This document shows positions 37,952-50,900 of a stretch of DNA of 64,000 nt, in pieces. The position numbers and the translations under genes were made by a program. Each line of letters begins with the position of its first letter. The stretch's first letter is position 1. The notes below the pieces were generated by a model that saw nothing but the letters and a program-made list of their open reading frames with translations, made no database searches and was not told where the DNA came from. The DNA is from Loxodes magnus (lineage: Eukaryota > Ciliophora > Karyorelictea > Loxodida > Loxodidae): the NCBI GenBank assembly GCA_946699065.1, contig CAMPDV010000119.1:372001-436000 (forward strand), written 5' to 3'.

Positions 37952-40900
37952 TCATAATACAAGTTCTTCTTCTAAATCCAAATCATTAAAATAATTAGTT
38001 CCTCCTGAAGGTTTATAAGAGTTTGTATTGTGGAGATTGTTATTTTACTATTCTTATAAATTAGACCTGTCTCTTCTTCTTATATTCTCTTCTTACTTTT
38101 ATTCGCTTAAATTAAACATGGCAAAATAATCTACTTACTTTTGACTTTCGTTATTTTCTCATAAGCTATAACTATTATCTTCTTGTTAGCTACTATGACT
38201 TTGATAATAATCTTAAAATAAATGGCTACGATTTCGTTCAATCTTTACTGGATTATTTTTCTCACTAATGTTTATTGAATTTTCTTTTTGCTGCGAAGTT
38301 TATTTTTAAGCTTATTGAAATTAATTTTAATTTCCAAGATTTATAGGTGAGGATTCTTTTGGTACTTACACCTATTATATGATCTCATTTTAGGTTCTAT
38401 TTGATACTTATTATTATATCTTTTCAATTTGATTTGTATTAGTTAAATTCTAATTAGTGTGACTAATTTATGGAGATACTATATTTAAATTAGATGAAAA
38501 TTAGTTAAGATTGGATTCATCGGCTACCTTTGAATAATAATTTTACTGAAACTCAGGCTTTTGCAGTTATCTTCTAGGTCGCATAGTAGGTATTGATGGT
38601 ATTAATTCATTTTGCTTTTAAGATTCGATTGTTGTTGTATTGCTCTAAGTAACTTCATGTTCTTCTTTCTAAATTGAAATTTAATTAGTAAGAGTTTAGT
38701 TTCTCTAAGATTCTTTATTCTGATCTATTGTTATTATTTATTTTTATGTTTAATCTTTCTGTTATAAACCTTTTTCCTATGATATAGCTTATATATCATA
38801 TTAAGGTTGTAAATTACTATTTTATTGTGCTTTTATTGGTGCATTTTATGACTCTTCTTCAATCTTTTCCACATTTGTTTAAATTTAAGCTTTGACGTCT
38901 CTTTTTTTTCTAAGATTAGGTTTAAGCATATTGCTCTACTAATTCTACTAATTTTTCTATGTATTTAAATCCTAATCAGCATTCTAAGTATTGAATTATG
39001 AGGTTTTTTCGTTTTCTTTATTACTTTAAAAAGTCTAAATAACTTTTTAAGGTTATTCTTGGAGATTTACTGGAGCTTCTTAATGATCTTATTTCTCTTA
39101 ACTTTATTCGTTCTACTATTAGTTTGTTTAAGGTTCTTCCTCAATAGATTTAGGAGCATTTACCTTTATTTCATGTTATTCTAAGAACTCCTAAACTTCT
39201 GACTATTAATCTTTAGATTATTTACTTTCAGATTATTAATCTTCAAATTACTTACCTTCAATTTACTTATCTTCAGTTAGTTCAACATCTGATTGGAAAG
39301 TATCCGAATATTAATCTTCAGTTTTTTAATCTTCTAAAATTTTCTAATTTTACTAATTTTGCTAATTCTCCTATTTGTTTTCTATAGCTTTGGAGTATCT
39401 TCTCTCTATTTATACTTTTGCCTATTTCGGAGCAAAGTTACTTGGAGAAATATTTTATGAAATACTTTATCGAACACTTCTATCAACTTCATACTTACTA
39501 TTTATTCCTAATTTCTTTCCTTTTGTTTGAAATTAGTTTTTTTATAGTCTCACTTTCTTATATTTAGGAGTTAGACTTTAGTTAGAGTTATTTTTTTACC
39601 TTGGACGTTATTTTTATCTTGATGATTATTAACTTCTTATGAAATTGGTTTCTTGAGAATTTTAGATTTTATCTAAAACTGTAATATGATTAACGATACG
39701 CTTGAATTAGCTACATTGCATTCTCAAGTTCAAATCTTGATATTACTATTAAAGACTAATCAATTCTTCGTCTTTCTTTTTGATTTTTTCTGATAAATTC
39801 TGCTAGATTTATATAAGATTCTTCAAGTAATTTTCATTATCTTTTTCTTCTTTCTTATATTTTTTTTCTATAGCTTATAAAAATCTACTTGCAATATCTT
39901 TTTACTTCTAAACTGCTTCCCATTCTTTACTATCTTCAATTTTCTCTGCAAAAACTTAATAATGTTAGCCAAGAATTTATAACTTCTAGTATTTTTGCTC
40001 CATTTCTTCTATCTTTTCCTGGATTTGCTAGGTTTTTTGTTTTTCAGTTCTTTATTTTAGTTAGTCTAATTTCTCATAAAGCGATGTGATCTCTTTATTC
40101 TTTTCGATTATAATTATACCGTCTTCTCCTTATTAAGAGTTATTTTTATTCAGTAAGAACTGCTTCTTTTAATTTTCCGTTCTTAACTTCTGTACATTTT
40201 GCTATAATTACTAAATTTAGGTTTCTTTATTTTTGATTTAAATCATTACTTTATGGATATAGGCTGGATCTTGGAACTATTTTAGTTTTTCTTCCACTTT
40301 ATTTTTTTCTTCAACTAAACCATCAATTTATTTTTCTTTTGTCTTTACTTCATTACTCAAATTTCTTTCCCTTTCTTTGCCTTTTACACGCTTAACTTTA
40401 GTCTTCTAATCTCCTTCTAGCAGTTTATCGATTTGAACTACAAGTTGCTTAAGCTAATCTTTCAAAAGCTAGTTTTCTTAAGTATAAATTTTAGCTTATT
40501 AGTTAAATTCTTAATTCTAACTCCTAATTATATTTTTATCACTTTAAATCCTTTTTTTCTCTTAGTTGCTAGGTTTTTTCTAATTTATCTAATTTACTGA
40601 CGAAGAAGGCTTAATACTATTATTCAAGCTTTAGTTCAACTTCTAAAGACTTTTATTAGGATTATTAAGCTTATTTTTTAAATTAGGTTTCTTATCTTAT
40701 TCTATTTTCAAAATTAGCTTATCTTCTTATTAGCTTACAAACGAAGAACTCATCTCTGTCTACCTATAATTTACCTATTTCTTTTTATTTCTTAACTAAA
40801 AATCTTCAGATTAAGGCTTTTACTTTATGTTGCTTGATTTAGAAAGAGAATTTATCTTCTTAGCTATTTTTTCAAGTTTCTTTCTCTCTTCACTATTCAG

Positions 40901-41791
40901 TTTAAATTTCTATCCATTTTCATTTTTCTCTTAAATTTCCTTCTGAGAATGCTTGTCAATAAATAGTTAATTTCTTTTTTCTACTTTACTTTCACTATCA
41001 TAGATTGCAAAAGTACTTTAAATTTTATTATCATTTTTTTAAGATTGAAGTTGTTATTTTGTTCCTTTCTTATTACTTTATAGTTTGCTTTAATTGCCAT
41101 TTGTTACTTTTTCAAACATCTCAGAATTATCTGAAGAATATCGATTTTTTTACTTTCTCTTTCTATTTTCTTACTCCTTAGCTTCCATGCTAGACTTACT
41201 TTTAGAGTTATTTTTACCAGTCTTTTTAGAACTTTCTTAAGTATTTTTAGGAGTTAGTTCATCAAAATTATCTGAGTAAGACTCTTGTCTATCAGAAAAC
41301 TGATTTACTGATTCATTTATTTCATTTTTTGCTTATTCCTCTTCATTTTCTATTAGCGTATTACTCTAAACACTATTATTGCTCCTATTATCTTCAGATC
41401 ACAAGTTATATTGCTAGTTCTAATTTTTATTCATATTTTTAGAGATTTAAGGACTTTCTTCAACATTGCTATAAAAAGTAGAGTCAATATCTAGATTTAA
41501 ATTCTTTTTCTGTATAGAATCTTTTCTTTTTTAAGCTTTAGAATGCCCCTCTTCAGTTTTATCTGCAAATTTCTTAGCTTATTTTTACTTTCTATCTTCT
41601 TAACCTTGTTGCTTAATTAGATTTTCGTTAGTTTGGTTACTATTTTCTAAAGTTTCCTCAATGAAATTAGATTTATCAGTTGACTGTTATTTCTCTAAAG
41701 AGTTTTCTATATCATATTCTATTTCATTTACCATTTATTTTCTACCACCCTCTTCATTATTAGACTCAAAGTCTTCTTCATAATCATCCAT
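37952..41791 (-). CDS. Large Gln-rich coiled-coil protein
   Basis: A continuous frame of 1279 residues starting MDDYEEDFESNNEEGGRK. The first third is acidic and Ser/Asn/Lys-rich low complexity. Residues about 440-700 form a long coiled coil (VQIDKLLEGDQKTKVKRVKG; ERNLSNEVKTKEKQIDGLVE; FLQAIEKKYKKEEKDNENYL). The C-terminal 500 residues are disordered and Gln-rich, with short imperfect repeats around 39180-39300 (EDKQIEGKQFEDQQSESKQS). The coiled-coil core with flanking disordered tails resembles lebercilin-like or other basal-body/ciliary scaffold proteins, but no family is assigned. Only two in-frame TGAs were noticed (QYNLWSEDN, YSLWENNES), both well before the stop at 37952-37954. Gln is written almost entirely as TAA/TAG, so under the standard code this gene would vanish. 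Small in-frame introns cannot be excluded. Confidence 0.85.
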
Positions 41792-44710
41792 TTATTAATA
41801 TATCAATTAGCGTTTCTGAGTAAAGTGATTTATATAGATTGAGGTTATTGATATTTGCTATATAAGGAAGATTAGATAAAAGAGGAAATCCTTGTAAAAT
41901 ATCTCTTTTATATTTGCTTCTAACTCAAGGCATAGCATTCTACTCTCCTCACTGATTAATCAATCTATATAGCTTTTCTTTCACTACCATAACTTGAAAA
42001 TAGTACCTAAAGATTAATATTTATCTACGGTTATAGAATAAAAGGTAGAAATTACTAAAAAGGATGTATAAAACGCATTTAGATAAGGAAACTAATTAGC
42101 ATACTGAGCAAGTAGTAAAGATTAAGGAAATCTCTAAAAAGATAAAAGTACATAAAATAACTAGGTTATAGTTATTTATACTAGCATGGTAAAAGTTAAT
42201 ATTGCAATATGTTAATACTACTTTGATCATCTAGTTTATACTTATACTTTATTTACTATTTCAGATTTAAATTCTTCAGCTTATCTAATAACAATAAGAA
42301 AGCTAATAAATCCTTAAATTGAAGAAACTTAATTAGCTTTCTAATAAGCTTATTAACTACATCTTGAAATATAAAATAGAACTTACAATCCTTTATTGAA
42401 ACTTTAGCTTTCATTATTAGAATTAAGCTTAGAAATTTCTATATAATTAGTATAAAAAAAAGTATTCTGAGTGCCTAATATATGTAAGATACATTGTTTC
42501 TCAGCCTTCATTAAGAATCTATTGATTGAATAAGTATTTAAATAATCTTAAACTAGGTAATCATATATACTTTCATCTTTTAACTTATAAGTGCTTAAAT
42601 ATCACCTATCTTAATGCATTAGGCTTATTTTAGACCTACTTATCTTTAATATTCTATAATAGGATTTTTTATTGATTTAGTATATTTAAGTTTTAGGTAC
42701 CTTTCTTAGCCTGCTTATCTATATATCTATATGCTGAATTAAATATTTAAAATTATTGTTTTACACTTTTTTATAGCTTTTATAGTTTTTATATATAAAG
42801 CATAGCTAAAAGTTCCTTTAAGATATTAAGCATATAGAGAGTAAATATGCCTTAAGAATATAATAGAAAATATTAAAGGATTAAGTATCAATTATTTATG
42901 CTTATTAAGGTAAAACTCAAACCCCGTCCTAGATTATTTGCAGTACTAAGCTTTTAGTTAATATCTAAAGATTTAGAGTAAAAACAAGCTAAAACATAAA
43001 TAGAAGGACGAATATTAACTAGTAAAGCATTACATATGCAAGATGCTCCATTAATAATACAAGATAAGAAAAGATAAACTCTATCTAACTATCTTGAACT
43101 ATAAAATCTCCGAAAGCACATGGAGATACTTGATAAGAATAATAAAACTATATAAAATAACTATTACTATTATACTTTCACATATATTCATTCAATTATA
43201 CTGATTTAAGTCATTTATTACTAATTAAAATACTGCTCTAAGATACTAATTAGCTATTAAATTATCAGTTTTTTAAATATAATATATGCTTCATGTATTA
43301 TATATACTCTTTAAAGAATTGATTTAAGCTGAAATATGAGATATCGTTAAGTTTAATTTTAGAAATATTGATTTAATTTTTTGTTTAGAAAAAGGATTTT
43401 TAATAAAAGTAAAGCTTAGAATAATCTAAAATACTTTAAATAGAATTAGTCAAGCAAGCCTACCACTTTCAATAGATGAACTCTATATAGGTTCAGATGT
43501 ATCGTATGCTTAAATGTTATCTCTAAGGTAGTATTAAAAAGAGAAGTTAAAGGTTAAGATACAAGAATTATTATTTACATCTATTTACTACTTAAGCATT
43601 TAATTAATATATAAAAAGGAATAAAACTAAAGATGGATATTTATTGTTCCTATATTAAGGCCATTTATAGAAGTTATGCAAGGAGTTTTAAAATCTTAGT
43701 TGAATTATGTATTTAATCCTTTTATTTAACTAGAGATAATAGTAAATTAGTAGATAATTAGCGTTTAGTTTGTTTCTTTAGCTATAAAATTAAAAATAGA
43801 TGATAGAAATTTTATTAGTTACCTCATAAGTTTATTTGTTATTTAGCATGGGCATTCTGTATAAGCAATTAGATATTTAATATAATAATATGAAAATAAG
43901 TTAAGTCTAATAATGCAAGCTAATTGTATTTATAATGGAACATTAGGTATAAGTAATAACTTAAGCAATTTTATAATAAGCTTATATAATTAGCATTACA
44001 TCAAGTATATCCATATAATAGATTGTGCTTCCAATTCCTTTCTATATTAATAAAGGAAATTAGAACCTGATTAGCATAGGCCTAGCTATTAAGAATATCT
44101 AAATATTATGCTTATTATAGCCTTCTCTATCTAATACCTTTCATTTATATTCAAGAATATTGGTTATAGATATAGGAAGTTGATATATAGAAGATCAAGA
44201 TTTAATGCATAATTATATAAGTTTAGATTCATTTAATTACATTATAATTAGATAAGGCTACTTCAGAAGCTATTTATGAGGTAAGGTTTACTTAAATAAA
44301 GGTTAAAAAAGCAGAAGAAAGATTCTCTATAGTTATATTAGTTTAATTTTTTGAATATTTAAGCATTTATGAAATCACATTAGCAGTCTAAACGAATTAT
44401 AACCAGAAATATCAGAAGTTTTATGTTATTAGATCTTTAATATATGAATGCTTTAACTTTCCTTTACTAGTAATTAAAATAGAATTATGTATATTTAATG
44501 CTACTAATTATTTAATACTGAGAAAGATATTAAAAAGTTTTTAAGCGAAAGTTGTTGGATGTAATTGATCTAATTACCCTAATATTTTATCGTGAATATG
44601 TTTGTGATAATCTTTGGGATAATGAACTAAAAAGATAAAATAAGAGCTTTAAATAGTAGTTAAAATAATAAGGGAAAAATATAAATATGCTATAAACAAA
44701 TAAGAGTTAT
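41792..44710. other. 2.9-kb intergenic region, nothing recognised
   Basis: AT-rich DNA with many TTAG/AGCT words. No coding segment, tandem repeat or RNA gene was recognised on either strand. Confidence 0.5.
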
Positions 44711-45165
44711 TCCTGCTAATGATATTAACAATTCTCTAATATTTCACTACTGCTCTATCTTTTAGTTCTCCTCTCATATAGTTTAGATTTCAATTGAAAC
44801 TGTAAAGGATTTTCTATTTTCTCTATTTGTAATATGTCATTCTTAGTTTCAGATTTTGATTTTCTAATTAACTAAGAAAGTTACCCTTGGCGAGGTTATT
44901 CTTTATCACAAGATTTTAATTAAGGACTACCAGGAGATAAAAATGATTACACTTCAACTAGCCTTTGAGGTTTCCTTCTTAAAATTATTTGCATTGACTT
45001 ACTGTAAGTTTAAATTTCATACTCACTTGGAAAATGATTATTATGTAGCAAAGTTTGAGAATTGCTTCTAATTTCTGTAAGAATAGGAGATAAAGTTCTC
45101 GGTTAGTCTTAATCTTTTGCGTTTATCACTTTTTTAAGTCTAGACTTTCTTTAATATTCCATCAT
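44711..45165 (-). CDS. Small basic hypothetical protein with intron-split stop codon
   Basis: The protein has 145 residues after removal of a 17-nt intron (44713-44729). It starts MMEYQRKSRLKKVINAKDQD and is basic and Ser/Gln-rich. Likely short motifs are QPRTLSPILTEIRSNSQTLL, SMQIILRRKPQRLVEV and SFLSPGSPQLKSC. It has no membrane span and no signal peptide. The SP and RRK patterns look like kinase target sites. The reading frame has no stop for a long way if unspliced; splicing joins the T of one exon to GA of the next and creates TGA immediately after SSSEILEN. No family is recognised. The coding call rests on composition and the clean intron-stop solution. Confidence 0.65.
44713..44729 (-). 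other. Predicted 17-nt intron splitting the stop codon
   Basis: The minus strand reads GTTAATATCATTAGCAG. The upstream exon ends GAGAATT and the downstream exon is GA, giving GAG AAT TGA. Without splicing the frame continues into AT-rich non-coding sequence. Confidence 0.6.
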
Positions 45166-45917
45166 TTACTGATTTTCGCTTTATTATTTTAAATTAAACT
45201 AGCTTATTTGTTTCTTTTTTTCTTGTATTTTTCTAAAATATGCCTAATCAATAGCTATTTATCTAACTAATTATTAAAGAAAATACCAAAATTTTGCTTT
45301 TAATCTATTTCCAAAAACCTTTTAAGTACTTCTTAGATATTTGATTTATGTATTAAATGCTAGAAAGATAAGCTTAAATTAAATATTTTTCTTTATCTTA
45401 TAAAGAATGATAACTGCAACCTAACTATCACTTATAGTGCTTTTATTTTACATTTGAACTTCTTCTTTTATAATGTTGTTCCAAGACAAACTTTCTCTTA
45501 TAATACTTTTATGAATGTAAAAGGCTTTAATTTAACTCTTGCAATTTCTATTTAAAAAACAGCATAAATATCCAAATCTTAGATTTGAGGTACTCTATCA
45601 ATACTTTACTTAGTTTCTTTATTTACTTTTAAGTTAAAGGAATGTAAGTTTTATCTTCTTACACTTAAACTTACTCTAATCCTTAGCCACTTAACTAGTC
45701 CTTTTTAATCTACCTTTTGTATTAATTTCTTTAGCTACTGCTTATAAATAGCAAAGCTTCTCTTACTCTTTTTTAGTACTTAAACTCTTATTATATTATA
45801 ACCTAAAATCAAGGACTAGAAGGCAGTTTAGTAACTAATAAATAGAGGAAATGGGTAAAGTGTAGAATAAGGTATAAAGGAATATAGATAAATAAGGCAT
45901 AATTGAATTAATTTAAA
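45166..45917. other. Intergenic between divergent genes, nothing recognised
   Basis: This 750-bp AT-rich spacer lies upstream of both flanking genes. No element is identified. Confidence 0.5.
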
Positions 45918-47397
45918 ATGTCCTTTAGTTCAGACGAAGATTTTAATGAATTTTGGATAGATGTTAATAATTAGATTCAGAAGCAAAAACTAATTACTCT
46001 TAATAAAAGCTTCGAGTAAGAGTAAAAAGAAATTAACCAGATGCTGTCGAATTAAATTTAGCATTAGCAGACTATTAATATTACCAAAACTGAAAGTCCA
46101 ACTTCTAAAAAGGAAATTCGTGATTCTTAAGAAAAAAAAGAAGAGTTAAATGAAAGAGGTTACAAGTACTAAACAGGCTATATATGTGATCAAAAGAATT
46201 ATGAAAACCTAAATAAGTTCATCGATTATAAATTCGAAGTTCATGAGATAAAAGACTTTTATGATTAATTTACATAAACAGAGACAGTTTAATCCAATTC
46301 CCTGCTTAAACAGTGGAAGGAAGAATAGCTAAAACAGTAAAGTTAGATACTAGAGTAATATAAGGGGTAACGTTAAATTGAGATTCTTGATGCAGAAGCA
46401 AGAGCAAGTTATAAAGCTAGAATTTTCTACGAAGAAGAAGCTTAGAAGTTGTAGAAAATTCTGAATGAACGCTTAAACTAAGCCGATAATGAAATGTCTA
46501 ATATTAACCTTTTGCTACGTGATAAAGATTTACAGATTGCTAAGCTAACTCGCTTGCTAAGCTAGTAGGAGATCTTTTACAATAGAAAAACGGAATCTAC
46601 TTTCGAACTTACTCAATAAAAAAGCTCGCGCTCTCTAGTTGAAAAATCTAAAGAAGATTAAGCTTTTTTTTAGGAGAACTATAGTCTTAAACTTTAACTA
46701 GAGAGCTTGAAAGACTTATTAACAAAGCAGTAAGAAGAAATTGAAAAGCTTAAAGTTTCACTTAAAGAAGAATAATAGAAGATCCGTAAATAGGAGAAGT
46801 AAAGTGAACTGGCTTTAAAGAAACAATAAAAAAAGTTTCAAAAATAGCTAGAAAAAGAGCAAAACCTGCACTCTTAAACCCAACAGAAGTAAATTATTAT
46901 TCAGACTTGCTTAATATGCTGAAGACTGCAAAAAGGAGTTTGATCTTAAAGAGGTTATTGTTTAAAAGTATGAATAAACAATTGAGAAACTTAAAAGTGA
47001 ACTCAGGACAGCAAAGTATGTTATCTAGACTCCTAGACTCAGAAATCTAGTGTTTGAGAAGCTTTCAGATTACTAGCCATATTTGAACGATTCCTCAAAT
47101 ACTCCAAAAAGTGAATAAACAATCGAATCTCTTAGCAAGCCTGCACAACCTAAACAAAGCAGACCTAACACAGTTTTTGCTAGAACTAAGTTAATGAGCT
47201 CTAGCAAAAGCAATTAGCATAGATAATAAATGTCTGCCACGACATAGCCAAGAATACCAAGTAATGATACAGCAAGTATACTTACTTAAACTATTAAAGA
47301 AATATCTAGCTAGCCTGAAGAAGGAGTATTTGATAAAGACAAGAAGTTTAGAGCAAAGAAAGTTAGTCTAGTAAGAACTAGTAATAAATCCAGATGA
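45918..47397 (+). CDS. Coiled-coil protein
   Basis: The protein has 487 residues after removal of one 16-nt intron (46889-46904). It begins MSFSSDEDFNEFWIDVNNQI. A mostly helical body follows, with heptad-rich coils at about residues 120-380: LLKQWKEEQLKQQSQILEQY, EEEAQKLQKILNERLNQADN, LKDLLTKQQEEIEKLKVSLK and QEKQSELALKKQQKKFQKQL. The last 100 residues are a disordered Ser/Pro/Thr-rich basic tail (KPAQPKQSRPNTVFARTKLM) ending KVSLVRTSNKSR. No membrane span or enzyme domain was seen. Its N-terminal segment ERGYKYQTGYICDQKNYENL may be a small folded part. The product is probably cytoskeletal (inference). The stop TGA is at 47395-47397, about 580 bp upstream of the cyclase gene on the same strand. 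Confidence 0.87.
46889..46904 (+). other. Predicted 16-nt intron
   Basis: The sequence is GTAAATTATTATTCAG. Splicing rebuilds a Lys codon and joins HSQTQQ-K-LAQYAEDCKKEF, restoring the coiled-coil frame. Without it the frame hits a run of TGAs. Confidence 0.9.
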
Positions 47398-47975
47398 TGT
47401 TATATACTTAATTGATGAGTTCTCATAATTAATAATCCCACTCATCTAATCTTATTTCCTATATTATCTTTAAATGCAAATTATTTTTAGAGCTACTCAA
47501 AGAGCTAAAATGAAAAGTCAATATACTTAAATAAACTGCTTATTAAATCACTATTAAAGATTCAAAATTCTTGCCATCAAACAATGAAAGTAGTACTTTA
47601 GCAGTAATTTCGGCATCCATATTATAAAATTTCAAATTTTAGATTCTATTTAATTCGCAATTTGCATTTAAAACTGCTTTTTGTACTTTATAAATACATA
47701 ATCTTTAGTTTATTCCTATAATGATGTTTCTTAAAAGTAAAAAAATACAAGAAAATTTAGCTTTCTGAGAGTTAAAATAAGTATTAGTTTATAAAATGAA
47801 GTTGATACTGTAAAGCTAGCTACTTACTATGCTTAACTTATAGAGATTGCATTATTTCTTATTAGAGCTAATGAGTTTTAGGGTAGAATATTAAGTACTC
47901 TATTATGTTACGTAAATATCAAGTAAATTGAACATTTTATAACGAATCCCTCGATTTTCTATTCAACCTATAAAA
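47398..47975. other. Intergenic, nothing recognised
   Basis: An AT-rich spacer of about 580 bp between two plus-strand genes; it probably holds the cyclase gene promoter. Confidence 0.45.
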
Positions 47976-50900
47976 ATGTCACTTCCAATTTAATCTGCCG
48001 AGAATATTTAGTATAACAATATAACTTTGCCTCCTATTGAAAAGGAAGTTAAAGTATTTAATCCTCTTTCTGCTAATGATTCTTAAAACACTCAGTTAAG
48101 AGTAAGTTAAGCTTCGTATAGTCCAACTCTAAAGTAGCATGATTTATAAATTAAAACTATTACAATATCTGAAACTCCTAACAAGTATTCAAATAAGGAA
48201 ATTGATCAAATCAAATCTCCAACTGAAAACTTTGAAAAAGAGGAACTGGAAGAGCCTACAAATTAGACGTAATTACCTTAGAAAAAGGAAGTTGCTTTTT
48301 GGAAAAAAGGTATTTAGAGTATAATAGAGCACTGAATCTTTACGAGTTGGATGACTATTCTTACAATTTATGCTCTATTTGGTGATGATATAAGAATGGC
48401 AGCTACTGATAAGGTAAGACTATTATACAGCCTGCTGATTCTGTATTCTATTCTATTAGCATTGTTTGCTTATTCTTCTTCAGCTTTGAAATTACTTGTA
48501 GTTGCTTTGTTAAAGAAAACTACTGATTGGGATTTTTCTTCTGGCTTGACATAATGTCAACTCTCAGTCTTATTCCTGATATTGCATGGATTTGGAATCC
48601 TATCATAGGTAATAGTAGCAGTGGAACAAACGCAGCATAAACTACATAAATAGCAAGAGCGGGTAGAGCAAGCAGAGCAGGTACTCGTGCTGGAAGAGTT
48701 ATAAGGATAATAAGACTTATAAGACTGATTCGAATTGTAAAGCTGTATAAAATCAGCTAGCAAGCTGCTAAAGAAGCTGAAGCTAACAATGACGATACTT
48801 AAGGAATTTTATCTGTAGCAGATATTGCGCGATAAATTAGAGGTAACTAGGCATCCAAAGATTCTTCTTCTCCTGCAGATGAAATGAGATCTTCAATGTA
48901 AGGCCAAAGAAGGAGATCAGTTTCAACAGGTAAAAGATCCATTGTAAAGGAAAACTAAGTTGAAGTTCTAAATAGTAGACAATCTTAAGAATTGTAAGAA
49001 AACTCTTTTTCTATAAACAAAGATAGTATGAAAAATGACAGCAATTAGAAATCATCACGCGTAAATTCTGATCCTTAATCACCCTCTTAATAAAATAAAT
49101 TAACTGAAACTAAAAATAATTAAATAGCAGTTATAAATGAATAAGCTAATGAAGACCTCAATTAAAACGAGGAAAATGAGCCTAAATTTCAAATTCCTGA
49201 AGAATCAAAAGTAGGTAAAAAACTGTCAGAACTAACTACAAAAAGAGTTATAATTCTGGTTCTAGCGATGATGTTTGGTCTATAACTCTTCATTTTGGAT
49301 ACTTATATTTAAACTGACACAAGTTATAAATACGGACTTGAAGCCATGGATTTTTATATATAAAAGGAAGATTATACTAATTTCGTGCTATCCTTTGAAA
49401 CTTACATTGCTAAGCATAAGGGGAATAGAATTCCTCTAATTTATTTAGAAGTTGACAATATCTATGCTGGAGTATAAAATCCATATGAAGATGATGATAC
49501 TGATTATACAGACCTAAGGAGTGATGAAATTGAGTATGTAGCCTTAACCTCTGACAATTAATATAAATTCTACTCTTTTGCTGTTTTTGATATTAGAGCT
49601 GATACTAGACTGTCAGCTATATTAAGTATTATTAGGACTAACTTTATTTGTGTAATTTTAGCAGTGGGTAGTATTATGTTCTCAAAGGATACTAATGATA
49701 TCATTTTAGGACCTATTGAAAGTATGATTCAAAAAGTTACTAACATTGCTAAAAACCCTCTCAAAGCAGCTTAAGAAGAAGAATAAAGTGAATATGAAAA
49801 ATCAATGGCACTCTAACTTGAAGAATCTTAGAAAAAGAAAAAAAAGAAGAAAACTAAAGAAGCACCAATGGAAACTGAGTTCCTGGAAAAAACTATTATT
49901 CAAATTGGAGCTTTGCTAGCCTTGGGTTTTGGAGAGGCAGGTAGTGAGGTAATAGCTTAAAATATGTCTAATAGTGGAGGAGAGGTAAATCCTATGATTC
50001 CAGGCAAAAAAACAATGGCTATATTTGGATTTTGTGATATTCGTAATTTTACAGATGCTACTGAGGTGCTTTAAGAAGGAGTTATGGTTTTTGTAAATGA
50101 AATAGCTGAAATTGTACATTCTATGGTAGATTTGTTTTCTGGCTCTGCTAATAAAAATATTGGAGATGCATTTTTACTTGTCTGAAAGTTTGCTGATGAT
50201 CAAATAATCGTCGTAAAAAACGAAGAAAATGGTTAGGACGAGATGAAGCTTAAAGATAGTCATATAGTCTAGCAAACAGGAGATATGGCAATAATTAGTT
50301 TCCTTAAAATAGTCGGAAGAATTAATCGAAGTGGTAAACTAATAAAAGTAAGGCTTAATTTAGTATGCCAATCATGAAGGATTAAACGCTAGAATGCCAA
50401 ACTATAAAGTAAGAATGGGATTTGGACTTCATGTAGGATGGTCAATTGAGGTAATTTATTATATATAGGGAGCTATTGGTAGCGAGTTTAAAATTGATGC
50501 CTCTTATCTATCTCCTAATGTCAATATGGCAGCTCGTTTAGAAGCTGCTACTAAATAGTTTGGAGTTCCGTTACTATTTTCAGGTTAGGTGGTATCTCTT
50601 TGCTCAAGTTAGCTTCGAGATAATTTAAGATAGATTGATAGGGTGACTGTCAAGGGAAGTAATGTTCCATTAGATCTTTACACTTGCGACTTAGATTCCG
50701 ATCTAATAATTCCAGATCCTCCAGAATAAAATTTAGCTTCATAGGAAATAAAGAAGAAAAGGAAAATTTAGTAAAGGATTGCTAGGAATAATTTAAGAGA
50801 TAAAGCTTTCGATCCTAAGAAAAAAATGCCAATTCATTAAATATTTAAGATTGACATTGATATATAGGAAATGCGTAAATACATAACCTAGGAATTCATA

